Source: JAJXXT01 sp963764465
GTDB taxonomy: Bacteria; Pseudomonadota; Alphaproteobacteria; Acetobacterales; Acetobacteraceae
Length of the DNA stretch: 64,000 bases
NCBI GenBank assembly: GCA_963764465.1
Contig: CAVXSO010000001.1
Location: 372,001 to 436,000 of the forward strand
Direction of reading: 5' to 3'
Numbering within the stretch: position 1 is the stretch's first letter; every line of letters begins with the position of its first letter. This document shows positions 63,967 to 64,000 of this stretch, one piece after another. The notes beneath the pieces were generated by a model. That model made no database searches. It had not been told where the DNA came from and worked only from the letters and a program-made list of their open reading frames with translations. The translations under genes and the position numbers were made by a program.

Positions 63967-64000
63967 GCAACGTGCGCTGCCGGTTCTGGATACGGCGTCG

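Overview
The window is 64 kb of high-GC DNA with tightly packed, often 4-bp-overlapping genes and almost only accessory catabolism and uptake. GC content, codon use and gene content (SoxBDAG, HutF-type histidine route, GcvA-like LysR, IS481/IS3 elements) suggest a free-living alphaproteobacterium, perhaps Acetobacteraceae/Rhodospirillales; this placement is inference. I found no rRNA, tRNA, CRISPR array, origin or core housekeeping operon.

Layout. (1) 1-9.0 kb: end of a ROK-family gene, then a minus-strand peptide/nickel-type ABC importer (binding protein, two permeases, fused double ATPase) bracketed by two M20 peptidases, one of which has lost several metal ligands, with a divergent GntR/UTRA regulator. 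(2) 9.5-18.7 kb: a minus-strand livGFHM-hyuAB run, the divergent binding-protein gene livJ and a GntR/FCD regulator; matching palindromes lie before livJ/livG and on the hyuA start. (3) 19.2-22.3 kb: an orphan amino-acid ABC permease, a DoeB/AstE-like deacylase and an ACMSD-like amidohydrolase. (4) 22.3-29.7 kb: a histidine-utilisation cluster, hutI-H-U-D-C on minus and hutF on plus, with a HutC-type palindrome between hutI and hutF; hutG is absent. (5) 29.8-38.3 kb: a complete polar-amino-acid ABC importer running into soxB-D-A-G (heterotetrameric sarcosine oxidase type), overlapped tail to tail by a GcvA-like LysR gene. (6) 38.5-41.8 kb: an M29/NicX-like metalloenzyme and a Rieske oxygenase with its reductase. 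(7) 42.3-52.7 kb: two hydroxyproline/opine-dehydrogenase-like modules (beta-gamma-alpha-beta and gamma-alpha-beta) flanking another polar-amino-acid importer and a LysR gene. (8) 52.7-55.0 kb: an insertion-sequence scar: a 157-bp segment bounded by 13-bp inverted repeats, an IS3-type transposase remnant, a full-length IS481-type element and AACAGGGA-type repeats. (9) 55.0-64.0 kb: an operon for a taurine/NMT1-type ABC importer, aldehyde dehydrogenase, UxaA/GarD-like dehydratase, Ldh_2-type oxidoreductase and GlxA/CdhR-like regulator, with a divergent DapA-family gene.

Together the genes look like a scavenging island for small nitrogenous compounds (peptides, hydantoins/lactams, N-acyl amino acids, histidine, N-methylated amines, opines or hydroxyproline-like imino acids) and probably a sugar acid. 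Each catabolic block has its own ABC importer or regulator. Six ABC uptake systems, complete or partial, lie in 64 kb.
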